From contig NZ_JACHNF010000001.1 in the NCBI RefSeq assembly GCF_014205295.1, forward strand, positions 3,348,001-3,412,000: 64,000 nt of DNA, read 5' to 3'. The position numbers were made by a program, and so were the translations under genes. Source of the DNA: Kribbella solani (lineage in GTDB: Bacteria > Actinomycetota > Actinomycetes > Propionibacteriales > Kribbellaceae). Positions 42,721 to 49,154 of the stretch are shown here, piece after piece (the stretch's first letter is position 1; each line of letters starts with the position of its first letter). The notes below the pieces were generated by a model that worked only from the letters and a program-made list of their open reading frames with translations, made no database searches and was not told the origin of the DNA.

Positions 42721-42754
42721 GACGGGCCCGGTCTCATCGGAGGCCGGGCCCGTC
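42721..42754 (+). terminator. pepN terminator
   Basis: GACGGGCCCGG pairs perfectly with CCGGGCCCGTC (11 bp) around a 12-base loop, 12 bp past the pepN stop codon. Confidence 0.75.
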
Positions 42755-42788
42755 GCATTGAACCTCGTAGTGCGGTAAGACTGGGTCG

Positions 42789-43319
42789 GTGCCCGCCTCA
42801 GACCCCGCCTTGGCTGGTGCGGCAGCTGTAGCGCTGACCGGACTCGCAGAGGCGTACCGACCCCGACCTGTCACCCCACTGATGCCCTGGCGATTCCCAC
42901 ATCGTCTGGTGAAGCCGTACATCGTCACGGCCCGCGGACGGCAATGGGACGACCAGATGGTCGACACCGCCCGCATCACCGCCACCAGGCAGTTCGAATT
43001 CGACGATGCGATGGGCTCGGCCGGACTGGGCGTGGTCGTACTGCACCTGTCCGACGACGGTGTCTATCTGGTCGTGCAGAGCTGGGCCAAAGACTTCCAG
43101 TCCCGACTGAGCATCTTCAGCGGTATCGACGTCGGTGATCTCCGACCAGCTCCGATCGGCGCCGGTCCGACGGTCTGGGAACAGGAGGTCCTCAGCCACG
43201 AGCGAGCCGCGTACGTGCAGCACATCCTGTCCGCGGAGGTCGATGTCGACGCCTGGCTGGACGATGCGCTCGATACCCGTCCGCAGGTCAGGTACGACGG
43301 CATCCCTTCCGGCACCTAG
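42789..43319 (+). CDS. hypothetical protein
   Basis: The 176-residue protein starts at GTG 42789. It has no signal, no membrane segment and no motif I recognise. The central region (FEFDDAMGSAGLGVVVLHLSDDGVYLVVQSWAK) looks like an antiparallel beta-sheet and the C-terminus (WEQEVLSHERAAYVQHIL...VDAWLDD) is helical. It follows pepN on the same strand but is separated by a terminator. Its codon use matches its neighbours, so it is probably a real gene. Its stop overlaps the convergent aldo/keto reductase gene by 4 bp. Confidence 0.7.
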   Translation: MPASDPALAGAAAVALTGLAEAYRPRPVTPLMPWRFPHRLVKPYIVTARGRQWDDQMVDTARITATRQFEFDDAMGSAGLGVVVLHLSDDGVYLVVQSWAKDFQSRLSIFSGIDVGDLRPAPIGAGPTVWEQEVLSHERAAYVQHILSAEVDVDAWLDDALDTRPQVRYDGIPSGT

Positions 43320-44302
43320 TTGTTGCCTGCCGCGTCCAGTCGCTGCCGCTGGTCCGCTGTGAGCTCCAGGTCCGCGGCGGCGAGGCTGTCGTCGATCTGA
43401 GCCACCGAAGACGCGCCCACCAGTGCGATGGTCGGGATCTCACCGCCAGTCAGCCAGGACAGCACCACCTGGTTCGCCGTTGCCCCGGTCTCCTTCACTA
43501 CCTCGTCCAGTGCTGCCTTACGCGCTCTGGTACCGGCGTGGTCGTACAGCTCGTCCAGCGGCCTGTCAGCTCGTACGTACGCACCACTCAGCAGTGGTGT
43601 GTAGGCCACAAGCGTCAGACCGGGCTCGGAACGTAGATAGGTGAGTAGGTTGCCGTCGGCGACACCGAGGGTGCCGTCCTTGGCCCGGAGCCCCCCTCGG
43701 TCCGTTCGGCTGCGGAAGTACGTGTGGTGGTACTGCAGCAGGTCGTACCCAGGTAGACCGGCTTGAGCAGCCAGCGCCCGGTACCGCTCGAGCCGCCAGG
43801 TCCAGTAGTTGCTCAGACCGACCAGACCGACCGATCCGTCCTTCACGAGCGACCCGAACGTCTCGACCTGCTGCTCAACCGGTACGGAGTAGTCGTCGAT
43901 ATGTGCGTAGTACACGTCGATGTGGTCCCGGCCGAGGTTCTCCAGGCTGCGCGCCAGCGACTCCTTGACCCCCTGCAGGCCCTCCACGCTCTCACTCAGC
44001 TGGTTCGCCGGCTGCAGTGGCCGGCCACCTACCTTGGTAGCGATCGTGAGCTCGTCCCCCACTCCCCGGCTGCGCATCCACCGCCCGAGCAGCTGCTCAC
44101 TCTCGCCACCCTGAGTGCCGTTCACCCAGTAGGCGTAGTTGTTGGCCGTGTCAATGAACGTCCCGCCGGCTTCGACGTAGCGGTCCAGGACCGCGTACGA
44201 CGTCGACTCGTCGGTCGCCGTACCCATCAGCATCGCCCCGAGGGCGATCTGGCTGACCCGCCGCTGCCGCGCCGGGTCGCTCCCAATCGTCAGATATCGC
44301 AT
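43316..44302 (-). CDS. aldo/keto reductase
   Basis: The 328-residue TIM-barrel oxidoreductase carries the tetrad residues: Asp in TFIDTANNYAYW with the adjacent Tyr, Lys in IATKVGG, and His in VYYAHIDD. The C-terminal NADPH-binding part includes VGASSVAQIDDSL. The sequence is of the YghZ/Tas type rather than the sugar-reductase type. The start at ATG 44302 is preferred to a TTG 12 bp upstream. A palindrome at 44319-44334 is directly upstream. Confidence 0.9.
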   Translation of the reverse strand: MRYLTIGSDPARQRRVSQIALGAMLMGTATDESTSYAVLDRYVEAGGTFIDTANNYAYWVNGTQGGESEQLLGRWMRSRGVGDELTIATKVGGRPLQPANQLSESVEGLQGVKESLARSLENLGRDHIDVYYAHIDDYSVPVEQQVETFGSLVKDGSVGLVGLSNYWTWRLERYRALAAQAGLPGYDLLQYHHTYFRSRTDRGGLRAKDGTLGVADGNLLTYLRSEPGLTLVAYTPLLSGAYVRADRPLDELYDHAGTRARKAALDEVVKETGATANQVVLSWLTGGEIPTIALVGASSVAQIDDSLAAADLELTADQRQRLDAAGNN

Positions 44303-44318
44303 GCCGCCAGCCAAACAA

Positions 44319-44334
44319 CTAGAGCGCTGTCTAG
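44319..44334. promoter_or_regulatory. palindromic operator before the aldo/keto reductase
   Basis: CTAGA and TCTAG flank a GCGCTG core, 16 bp upstream of the ATG and within the short gap to the next gene. The TAGAGCGCT-type centre resembles TetR-family operators. Confidence 0.45.
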
Positions 44335-44335
44335 G

Positions 44336-45484
44336 TCAAGCGCTGCGGCACAACGCGTTGTCGATCAGCCGCGTAGTGGCGTTCTCCTGGGCGATTCCAG
44401 CCGCGAGCGAGTCGTTCAGCTGGCTCGACATCGAGACCACGACGCTGTGCCGGCCATCCGCGGTCACACCCGTACGGGTCCGGTAGCCGATCTGGTCACC
44501 ACTCGGAATCCACACCGTCCCGCCACAGGACAGGTCGCGAGAGAACACACCCAGACCGTACCGGGCGTTCCGCCAGAACGGGTCGGGGCTGCCGTCGGTC
44601 TGGACCGTACGCTTCAACCGCCGCAGCTGGGCGGGCCGCAGCAACCGTCCGTCGAACACCGCGCGCACGATCGTGTCCAGGTCCTTCAGCGTGGAGATGT
44701 AGCCGCCGGAGGCATCCGCATCGATCAGATCAGTCGTATCGGTGTACTCAGTCGGCGTGAAGCGGGTGTAGCCATGTGCGTACGGCCGGGCGATCCGTGG
44801 GTCGGTTCCGGGGAAGTAGGTGTCCCGCAGACCCAGCGGACGAACGATCCGGCGATCCACCTCGCCGTACCAGGGCCGCCCGGTCACCGCCTTGATCACC
44901 AGGCCTACCAGGTCGTAGCCAGTGTTGGAGTAGCTCCAGCCTTTGCCCGGCTCGAACTCCGGCGGGTGGCTGAGGCCGGCACGGACGATCTCGTCCTCGG
45001 TGTGGATGGTGAAGCGGCGCTCGTAGTACTGCCGGGCGTTCTCGATGGACGGGAAGTTGCCGTCGTAGATCCCTGCAGTGTGCTGCAACAGCTGCCGGAT
45101 GGAGATGCGGCGCCCGTCGTACCCATTGCCTTGGACCAGCCCCGGCAGCCAGCGCTCGACTGAGTCTTCTAGTCGCATCCGGTGCTCGGCGACGAGTTGC
45201 AGGACTACGGTGCCGACCAGCAGCTTGTTCGTACTGCCGATCCGGAAATGGCCGTCGGCGCGCGGTAGCCGGCCGTTGAGCTCACCGACACCGCTAACCA
45301 CGGTCCGGGACTGCCGGCCGGATGTCTCGCGTACGAGCACGCCGGTGACTCCGGTGGACCGGATCGCATCGGCATCACGTTGCAGGGTCGACCGCTCCGG
45401 CGCATCGGCGGGCGCTGCCTCGGCGGGTACGACGGTCGCGGCGAGCAGTGTGGTCGCGGTGAGGAACAGCAGCAGGCGTTTCAT
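44336..45484 (-). CDS. secreted serine hydrolase (class C beta-lactamase/DD-peptidase family)
   Basis: The 382-residue protein has a Sec signal (MKRLLLFLTATTLLAATVVPAEA) and the S-x-x-K motif in FRIGSTNKLL (about 81-90), Y-x-N in WSYSNTGYDLVG (about 184-186), and a GDQIGY near the third motif position. The usual H-x-G is absent, as in many esterases and D-aminopeptidases of this family. It could act on peptidoglycan peptides or on esters. The ATG at 45484 starts a clear signal peptide. Confidence 0.88.
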   Translation of the reverse strand: MKRLLLFLTATTLLAATVVPAEAAPADAPERSTLQRDADAIRSTGVTGVLVRETSGRQSRTVVSGVGELNGRLPRADGHFRIGSTNKLLVGTVVLQLVAEHRMRLEDSVERWLPGLVQGNGYDGRRISIRQLLQHTAGIYDGNFPSIENARQYYERRFTIHTEDEIVRAGLSHPPEFEPGKGWSYSNTGYDLVGLVIKAVTGRPWYGEVDRRIVRPLGLRDTYFPGTDPRIARPYAHGYTRFTPTEYTDTTDLIDADASGGYISTLKDLDTIVRAVFDGRLLRPAQLRRLKRTVQTDGSPDPFWRNARYGLGVFSRDLSCGGTVWIPSGDQIGYRTRTGVTADGRHSVVVSMSSQLNDSLAAGIAQENATTRLIDNALCRSA

Positions 45485-45762
45485 TTCTGGCGAGTCCTTC
45501 CAGGGCCGGAGGTCGTGCTTCGAGATTTCCAGCCGGTGGCGTACGCGGCCATCGCCCGCGGACCCGCACTGTGGTCGCGTCGGCGCTACCGGTGAGGGTC
45601 AAACGCTTGCTGGTCGGCGGTTCGTGAGCAGGCGTACGCGGTCCGCGATCGCCTGCTGAGCAAAGAGATTCTTGCCACCTGAAGAACCCTCACTTCTCCG
45701 GATCTTCGGTTTAAGCTGCACCGAACTGTTCATCAGGGGTTGTCCGGGGAGGGGCCCTTGCC
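45485..45762. other. divergent promoter region, no gene
   Basis: The 278-bp gap lies between the divergent serine hydrolase and SPOR-like genes. It contains short frames with no ribosome site or recognisable product. A GAAG...CTTC inverted repeat at about 45680-45695 and a TTTAAGCT near 45709 are the only features noted; I cannot assign promoters with confidence. Confidence 0.35.
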
Positions 45763-46437
45763 ATGACCCGTGTCGATCACCGCCGCGTCGATCGCCGCCG
45801 CGTCGATCGCCGCCGTGTCGATCGCCGGAAGGCGCCCGCGCGGGCCGCCCGGCCGCAACGGTCCCGTAGCGCCGTCAGCGCCGCGATCGTGGCCGCGGCG
45901 GCGATGGCCGCGGCGTTCGCGTTCATCCTGACCCGCGGGACGTCCGCCGACCCGCCGGCCGCCGGGCCGCCGACGGGCACCAACGCCGCCGCGCCCTCGA
46001 CCCCGACCGCCGACAGCGCCACGAAGGCGGACCGAAAGCCGCCGGTGTCGGCGCCAGAGACCACTGTGAAGGCCCAGACCACCACGCCGCCCGCGGTGAA
46101 CACCGGGCCGGTCTCGCCGAAGTTCAAGCGCGGCGAATGGATCGCGGTGCTGGACAAGTACCCGACCGACGTCGGTCTGGCCGCGGATCAGGCCGCGAAA
46201 GATACCGCGACGAAGCTGTCCCGCGCGGGCGTACCGGCAAAAGCGATGCTGGTCGACGGGCAGTACCCAGGGCTCACCAACAGCTCACTGACACCCGTCA
46301 CCGCCACCTGGGTGGTGTACCTCGGACCGGGAACGTCGTCCGAACAGATGCTCGACCTGTGCCTCGACCCGCGCACTCAGCGCGTCTACCCGAGCCCGGC
46401 CTGCCCTACCTACGAGCCGGCGGCCACTCGCGGCTGA
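45763..46437 (+). CDS. membrane-anchored SPOR-like domain protein with VDRRR repeats
   Basis: The 224-residue protein begins with four VDxRR pentapeptides (residues 4-23, from a 15-bp tandem repeat) in a highly basic cytoplasmic tail, then one membrane helix (about 38-57), an Ala/Pro/Thr linker (60-115) and an extracytoplasmic domain of about 85 residues. That domain (GEWIAVLDKYP, AAKDTATKLSRAGVPAKAMLVDGQYPGL, WVVYLGPG) has the beta-alpha-beta-beta pattern of SPOR peptidoglycan-binding domains, with two C-terminal cysteines. GGGAGGGG precedes the start. Function is unknown; a wall-sensing role is inference. Confidence 0.7.
   Translation: MTRVDHRRVDRRRVDRRRVDRRKAPARAARPQRSRSAVSAAIVAAAAMAAAFAFILTRGTSADPPAAGPPTGTNAAAPSTPTADSATKADRKPPVSAPETTVKAQTTTPPAVNTGPVSPKFKRGEWIAVLDKYPTDVGLAADQAAKDTATKLSRAGVPAKAMLVDGQYPGLTNSSLTPVTATWVVYLGPGTSSEQMLDLCLDPRTQRVYPSPACPTYEPAATRG
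45772..45831 (+). repeat. 15-bp tandem repeat, four units
   Basis: Four units of the type GTCGATCGCCGCCGC encode VDHRR, VDRRR, VDRRR and VDRRK. Units 2 and 3 differ by one base. It lies within the coding region and keeps the frame. Confidence 0.85.
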
Positions 46438-47003
46438 GCGACCGCATCGGTCGCCAGGCGCGCATGCAGGTGTGAATCGTGCCGCCGCCCGGTCGGCTCG
46501 ACGTAGTAGTCACGCATCACGCCTTCCAGCTGGAAGCCGGCGCGCAGCGCAACGTGACACGAACCCTCATTGACCAGTGCATGGTCGAGTGAGATGCGGT
46601 GCAGGCCGAGTCCATCACTGGCGAAGCCCCAGCGCGCAGCGGCATCCAGTGCGCGCGCACCGAGCCGCCGGCCACGAGCTAGTGGACTGACCCAGTACGC
46701 GGCAACAGCCTGGTCAGGCACTCGGTGTACGTCCCGTAGCGTGACGCTGCCAAGTACCTGGTCCGTACTGGTGTCAGCGACCGCGAAAACAGCATTGCCA
46801 CGTACCCAGCCATCGATTCGCGGCTCCAGCCACCTGCCGGCGCGCCGGTCCGCGGGCAGCCGGATCACGGCAGTACCCGCGGTCCACCGGAGGATGGCCG
46901 GGTCCTGTAGCGCAACAGCCACCGCAGCCTCGTCGGATGCCACGAAAGGGCGCAGCACCACGTCGCCGAGGTCGATGCGACGTGGCTGGAGAGCAGCCGT
47001 CAC
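46410..47003 (-). CDS. GNAT acetyltransferase (RimJ/RimL type)
   Basis: The 197-residue protein matches the GNAT_3 group: VVLRPFVASDEAAVAVALQDP at the start, VLGSVTLRDVHRVPDQAVAAYWVSPLARGRRLGARAL containing the acetyl-CoA pyrophosphate loop, and LHRISLDHALVNEGSCHVALRAGFQLEGVMRDYY. RimJ/RimL relatives acetylate N-termini of ribosomal proteins, but many act on small molecules. GTG start. Its 3' end overlaps the convergent SPOR-like gene by 28 bp. Confidence 0.9.
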   Translation of the reverse strand: MTAALQPRRIDLGDVVLRPFVASDEAAVAVALQDPAILRWTAGTAVIRLPADRRAGRWLEPRIDGWVRGNAVFAVADTSTDQVLGSVTLRDVHRVPDQAVAAYWVSPLARGRRLGARALDAAARWGFASDGLGLHRISLDHALVNEGSCHVALRAGFQLEGVMRDYYVEPTGRRHDSHLHARLATDAVAQPRVAAGS

Positions 47004-47007
47004 CGTA

Positions 47008-47442
47008 CTAGAGCTTGTGCGGCTCGTTGTTGGCGTGCAGCAGCGGCGCCTGGTGTGCGTGCGCGCCCAGCTGCTGGACGCCGGTCACCAGGCCACCGGT
47101 CAGGTCACCGGTCGCGAACGACGTCTGCATGGTCAGTGCGGCCAGACCGGCGGACGTGTCCGACAGCTGGCGCCGGGCCTGCGCGCCGCTGACGATCTCG
47201 AGGCGGCGGCCGGCCGGGTCGACGTACACCAGGACGGTGTTGTCCGGGTCGTCCAGCTCGTTCAGCAGCTCGATCGCGAACGGACGGGTCTCGGAGTCCG
47301 CGCCGCCGACGTACACCGAGAAGCGCAGGCCGGACGCCTCTTCGGCGTTCCGGACCGCCCGCTCGATGTCGTAGAGCTGGTCAGGGGTGAATGCGTCACC
47401 AGCTGGCACTTGCGCCTCCGGTCGTACGGGCAACGCCGACAC
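47008..47442 (-). CDS. DUF5130/TPM-like protein
   Basis: The 144-residue protein starts with GTG 47442. Its centre (AFTPDQLYDIERAVRNAEEASGLRFSVYVGGAD, then DPDNTVLVYVDPAGRRLEIVSGAQARRQLSD) is typical of an actinobacterial conserved family that resembles the TPM domain, and residues 120-144 are His-rich (GAHAHQAPLLHANN). No catalytic residue is known to me. It overlaps the small membrane-protein gene by 47 bp, indicating co-translation, and the pair is commonly kept together in actinobacteria (from memory). Confidence 0.75.
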   Translation of the reverse strand: MSALPVRPEAQVPAGDAFTPDQLYDIERAVRNAEEASGLRFSVYVGGADSETRPFAIELLNELDDPDNTVLVYVDPAGRRLEIVSGAQARRQLSDTSAGLAALTMQTSFATGDLTGGLVTGVQQLGAHAHQAPLLHANNEPHKL

Positions 47443-47686
47443 CGGCGGTCGCGGTGGTACCCGGAGCGCTGTTCAGCTCGGGCAGCTCGGGCAGGCTGGC
47501 CGGGTCGGGCCGGGTCGCGGTCGGGCCGTTGATCCAGACCGGCGGAGCCCACCAGGACAGGCCCGGGCGGTACCGCGGTCCGTTGGCGATCGAGGAGGCG
47601 AAGACCAGCAACGCCACGATCGCGACCACCAACACGGGGATCCCGACGAACACCAGCACGGAGTGGCTGGACAATTCAGCAATCAC
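47396..47686 (-). CDS. small membrane protein
   Basis: The 96-residue protein starts at GTG 47686 (VIAELSSHSVLVFVGIPVLVV), after GGGGC. A single membrane helix spans about residues 8-28, followed by a Pro/Ala-rich cytoplasmic or periplasmic tail with WWAPPVWING. A longer frame to 47761 lacks a ribosome site. It overlaps the DUF5130 gene downstream by 47 bp. No function is known. Confidence 0.65.
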   Translation of the reverse strand: MIAELSSHSVLVFVGIPVLVVAIVALLVFASSIANGPRYRPGLSWWAPPVWINGPTATRPDPASLPELPELNSAPGTTATAGVGVARTTGGASASW

Positions 47687-47761
47687 GCCCCGAAGCCTAG
47701 TACTTGACAGGTCGGAAGGGGCCGCAGCCCCTCCCAACCCGTCCAACAGCCGCTGCTCCAC

Positions 47762-47872
47762 TCACAACCCGCGCGGAGCGCGCCTGCTCTTCCTCTGTTC
47801 AGCAGCCGCCGCATCTCCGCTCACAACCCGCGCGCAGCGCGGCTGCTTTTCTCCTGTTCAGCAGCCGCCGCA
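47762..47872. repeat. 59-bp-spaced direct repeat covering the 3' end of the secreted M15-like gene
   Basis: Two 52-bp copies (47762-47813 and 47821-47872) differ at five positions (about 90% identity). Each begins TCACAACCCGCGCG and ends TTCAGCAGCCGCCGCA. The second copy's end codes for the last CGGC residues and stop of the gene at 47858-48361; the first repeats that end downstream. Each copy contains a CG-rich hairpin. Confidence 0.85.
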
Positions 47873-48361
47873 GTTGAAATACGTGATATCCCAGTGATTT
47901 CCCTCGTTCGCGTAAATGTTGCCCGCGCCCGACTTCCACTGCTGGGCACCGTCGCCACGGTCCGCGATCCTGGTGAACGTGTTCCGGATGTAGTTACTCA
48001 CACAGGTGTACACCGCGATGTCCACCTTGTACCCGTTCCAGTGGCTGTACGTCCCACTGGCATGACCGGTCTCAGTACCACCGGTGATGTTCACCGCGCA
48101 CCCACTGGCCGTCTTCAACGTACGCACGCCGTACACCGTGCTGTCGTTGATCTGATCGAACGAGGTACAGGTAGCGACGTTCCGGTTGGAGCAGTTGCCG
48201 CTGGACGACCAAGTGATACCGGCGGCCCGGAAGATCGCGGTCGCCTGCGCGTGGGTCATCTTGGTCAAGGCCGATGCCTGCTCGACCGCCACCACGCCGG
48301 GCAGCAGCCCGACCAGTACGGCAACCAGGGGTACGACGACACGACGGAGCACTGTCTTCAT
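47858..48361 (-). CDS. secreted cysteine-rich protein, D-Ala-D-Ala peptidase (M15)-like
   Basis: The 167-residue protein has a Sec signal ending EQASA. The mature part has six or more cysteines (SGNCSNRNVATCTSF, SGCAVNITGG, CNxGGC) and the segment TGHASGTYSHWNGYKVDIAV. That segment resembles the H-(x7)-D zinc-ligand block of LAS-type (M15/VanY-like) peptidases. A second histidine (NHWDIT) is near the C-terminus. It probably acts on peptidoglycan or another wall peptide. AAGGAG precedes the ATG but lies in the 3' arm of a 12-bp hairpin (48368-48400), so translation may be regulated. Confidence 0.7.
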   Translation of the reverse strand: MKTVLRRVVVPLVAVLVGLLPGVVAVEQASALTKMTHAQATAIFRAAGITWSSSGNCSNRNVATCTSFDQINDSTVYGVRTLKTASGCAVNITGGTETGHASGTYSHWNGYKVDIAVYTCVSNYIRNTFTRIADRGDGAQQWKSGAGNIYANEGNHWDITYFNCGGC

Positions 48362-48367
48362 GGGGAC

Positions 48368-48400
48368 ACTCCTTGAAACGGGGCGGATGTTTCAAGGAGT
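48368..48400 (-). promoter_or_regulatory. hairpin sequestering the Shine-Dalgarno of the M15-like gene
   Basis: On the minus strand ACTCCTTGAAAC pairs perfectly with GTTTCAAGGAGT (12 bp) around a nine-base loop. The 3' arm contains AAGGAG, the ribosome site, and ends seven bases before the ATG. Folding of the mRNA would hide the ribosome site. It could be a thermosensor, a protein-binding autoregulatory site or a riboswitch expression platform. Confidence 0.6.
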
Positions 48401-48403
48401 GCA

Positions 48404-48415
48404 TTTCCCGGGAAA
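48404..48415. promoter_or_regulatory. 12-bp palindrome upstream of the hairpin
   Basis: TTTCCCGGGAAA is a perfect palindrome three bases upstream of the hairpin. It lies near the likely transcription start of the M15-like gene and could be an operator. Confidence 0.35.
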
Positions 48416-48420
48416 GTTAT

Positions 48421-48433
48421 TGGCGAAACGCCA
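48421..48433 (-). terminator. short hairpin after the LPMO gene
   Basis: TGGCG, AAA, CGCCA forms a five-bp stem-loop seven bases past the LPMO stop codon. It is small and may be too weak to act alone. Confidence 0.3.
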
Positions 48434-48440
48434 GGTCGAA

Positions 48441-49037
48441 TCAGAAACTGACATCCGAACACTGGTAGAAGGCGTTGCCGGTGTCGGCGATCGTCCAGAC
48501 CGCGAGGATCATGTGCCGCCCGGTGCGGCCGGCGGGGATCGTGCCCGGGTGCGACACGTCGTTCGGCGGGCGGGTGCCGTTCAGGCTGACAGTCAGGAAC
48601 GGCGTCAGGTCGAGCGCGGCCCGGGTCAGCGGCTTGCCCGAGTCCCAGCCCTGTTTCGTCAGGTAGTACTTGAAGTCGGTCGTCGCGTGCGGCGCGGTCA
48701 GATGCCAGGTGAAGTTGAACCCCTGACCGGCCTGGAGCCGCGTGGCCGGCCACGCGCCACCGCGCTGATCGTCGAGCTCGGCGAACTGCGGCAGCCCAGC
48801 CGAGCAGAGCTTCCCGTCCGCCGGACCGGCCGCCGGGAACCCCTTCGGACCCTCCACGCTCTGCGGCTCCCACTGGATCTGGCCGCAGTTCGTCACGGTC
48901 CCTTGCTGGCAGTACTTGGCCCGGCTGGTCGGGCCGGTCGTGTACCCGTGCCCGAAGGCGAGTACCGACGTGCACACCGTCAGCGCCAGCGCGCCGGCGG
49001 CGATTCCAGCCATGCTGAGTTTCCGAATCCGCAGCAT
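48441..49037 (-). CDS. AA10 lytic polysaccharide monooxygenase
   Basis: The 198-residue precursor has a signal peptide (MLRIRKLSMAGIAAGALALTVCTSVLAFG) cleaved before His, giving the mature N-terminus HGYTTGPTSR. That first histidine and the histidine of TAPHATTDFKYYLTKQGW form the copper-binding histidine brace, and the phenylalanine in NAFYQCSDV sits at the axial position. The HGYxxxPxSR start is typical of chitin-active AA10 enzymes. There is no carbohydrate-binding module. The ATG at 49037 follows AAGGAG. A promoter/operator with a TTGACA box lies upstream. Confidence 0.93.
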   Translation of the reverse strand: MLRIRKLSMAGIAAGALALTVCTSVLAFGHGYTTGPTSRAKYCQQGTVTNCGQIQWEPQSVEGPKGFPAAGPADGKLCSAGLPQFAELDDQRGGAWPATRLQAGQGFNFTWHLTAPHATTDFKYYLTKQGWDSGKPLTRAALDLTPFLTVSLNGTRPPNDVSHPGTIPAGRTGRHMILAVWTIADTGNAFYQCSDVSF

Positions 49038-49104
49038 GAGATCTCCTTCCACTGTTGGGGCGGTGGACAGCGAAGGAAGGCGCCTCTCCTGCTCAATAGA
49101 AAAC

Positions 49105-49131
49105 AACCGTTCATAACTATTGTCAACGGTT
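49105..49131 (-). promoter_or_regulatory. promoter/operator of the LPMO gene
   Basis: AACCGTT and AACGGTT form a 7-bp inverted repeat with a 13-base spacer. A perfect minus-strand -35 box, TTGACA (49126-49121), overlaps one arm. A weak -10 (TTTCTA-like) lies 18 bp further on. Binding of a repressor here should block the polymerase. Confidence 0.5.
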
Positions 49132-49154
49132 CGTGAGCAGACGCGTACGGAAAG

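Noticed and set aside
47835..47860. A plus-strand Rho-independent terminator (CG-rich stem with a TTTT)
   Set aside because: No plus-strand gene ends here; the sequence is part of the repeated 3' end of a minus-strand gene.
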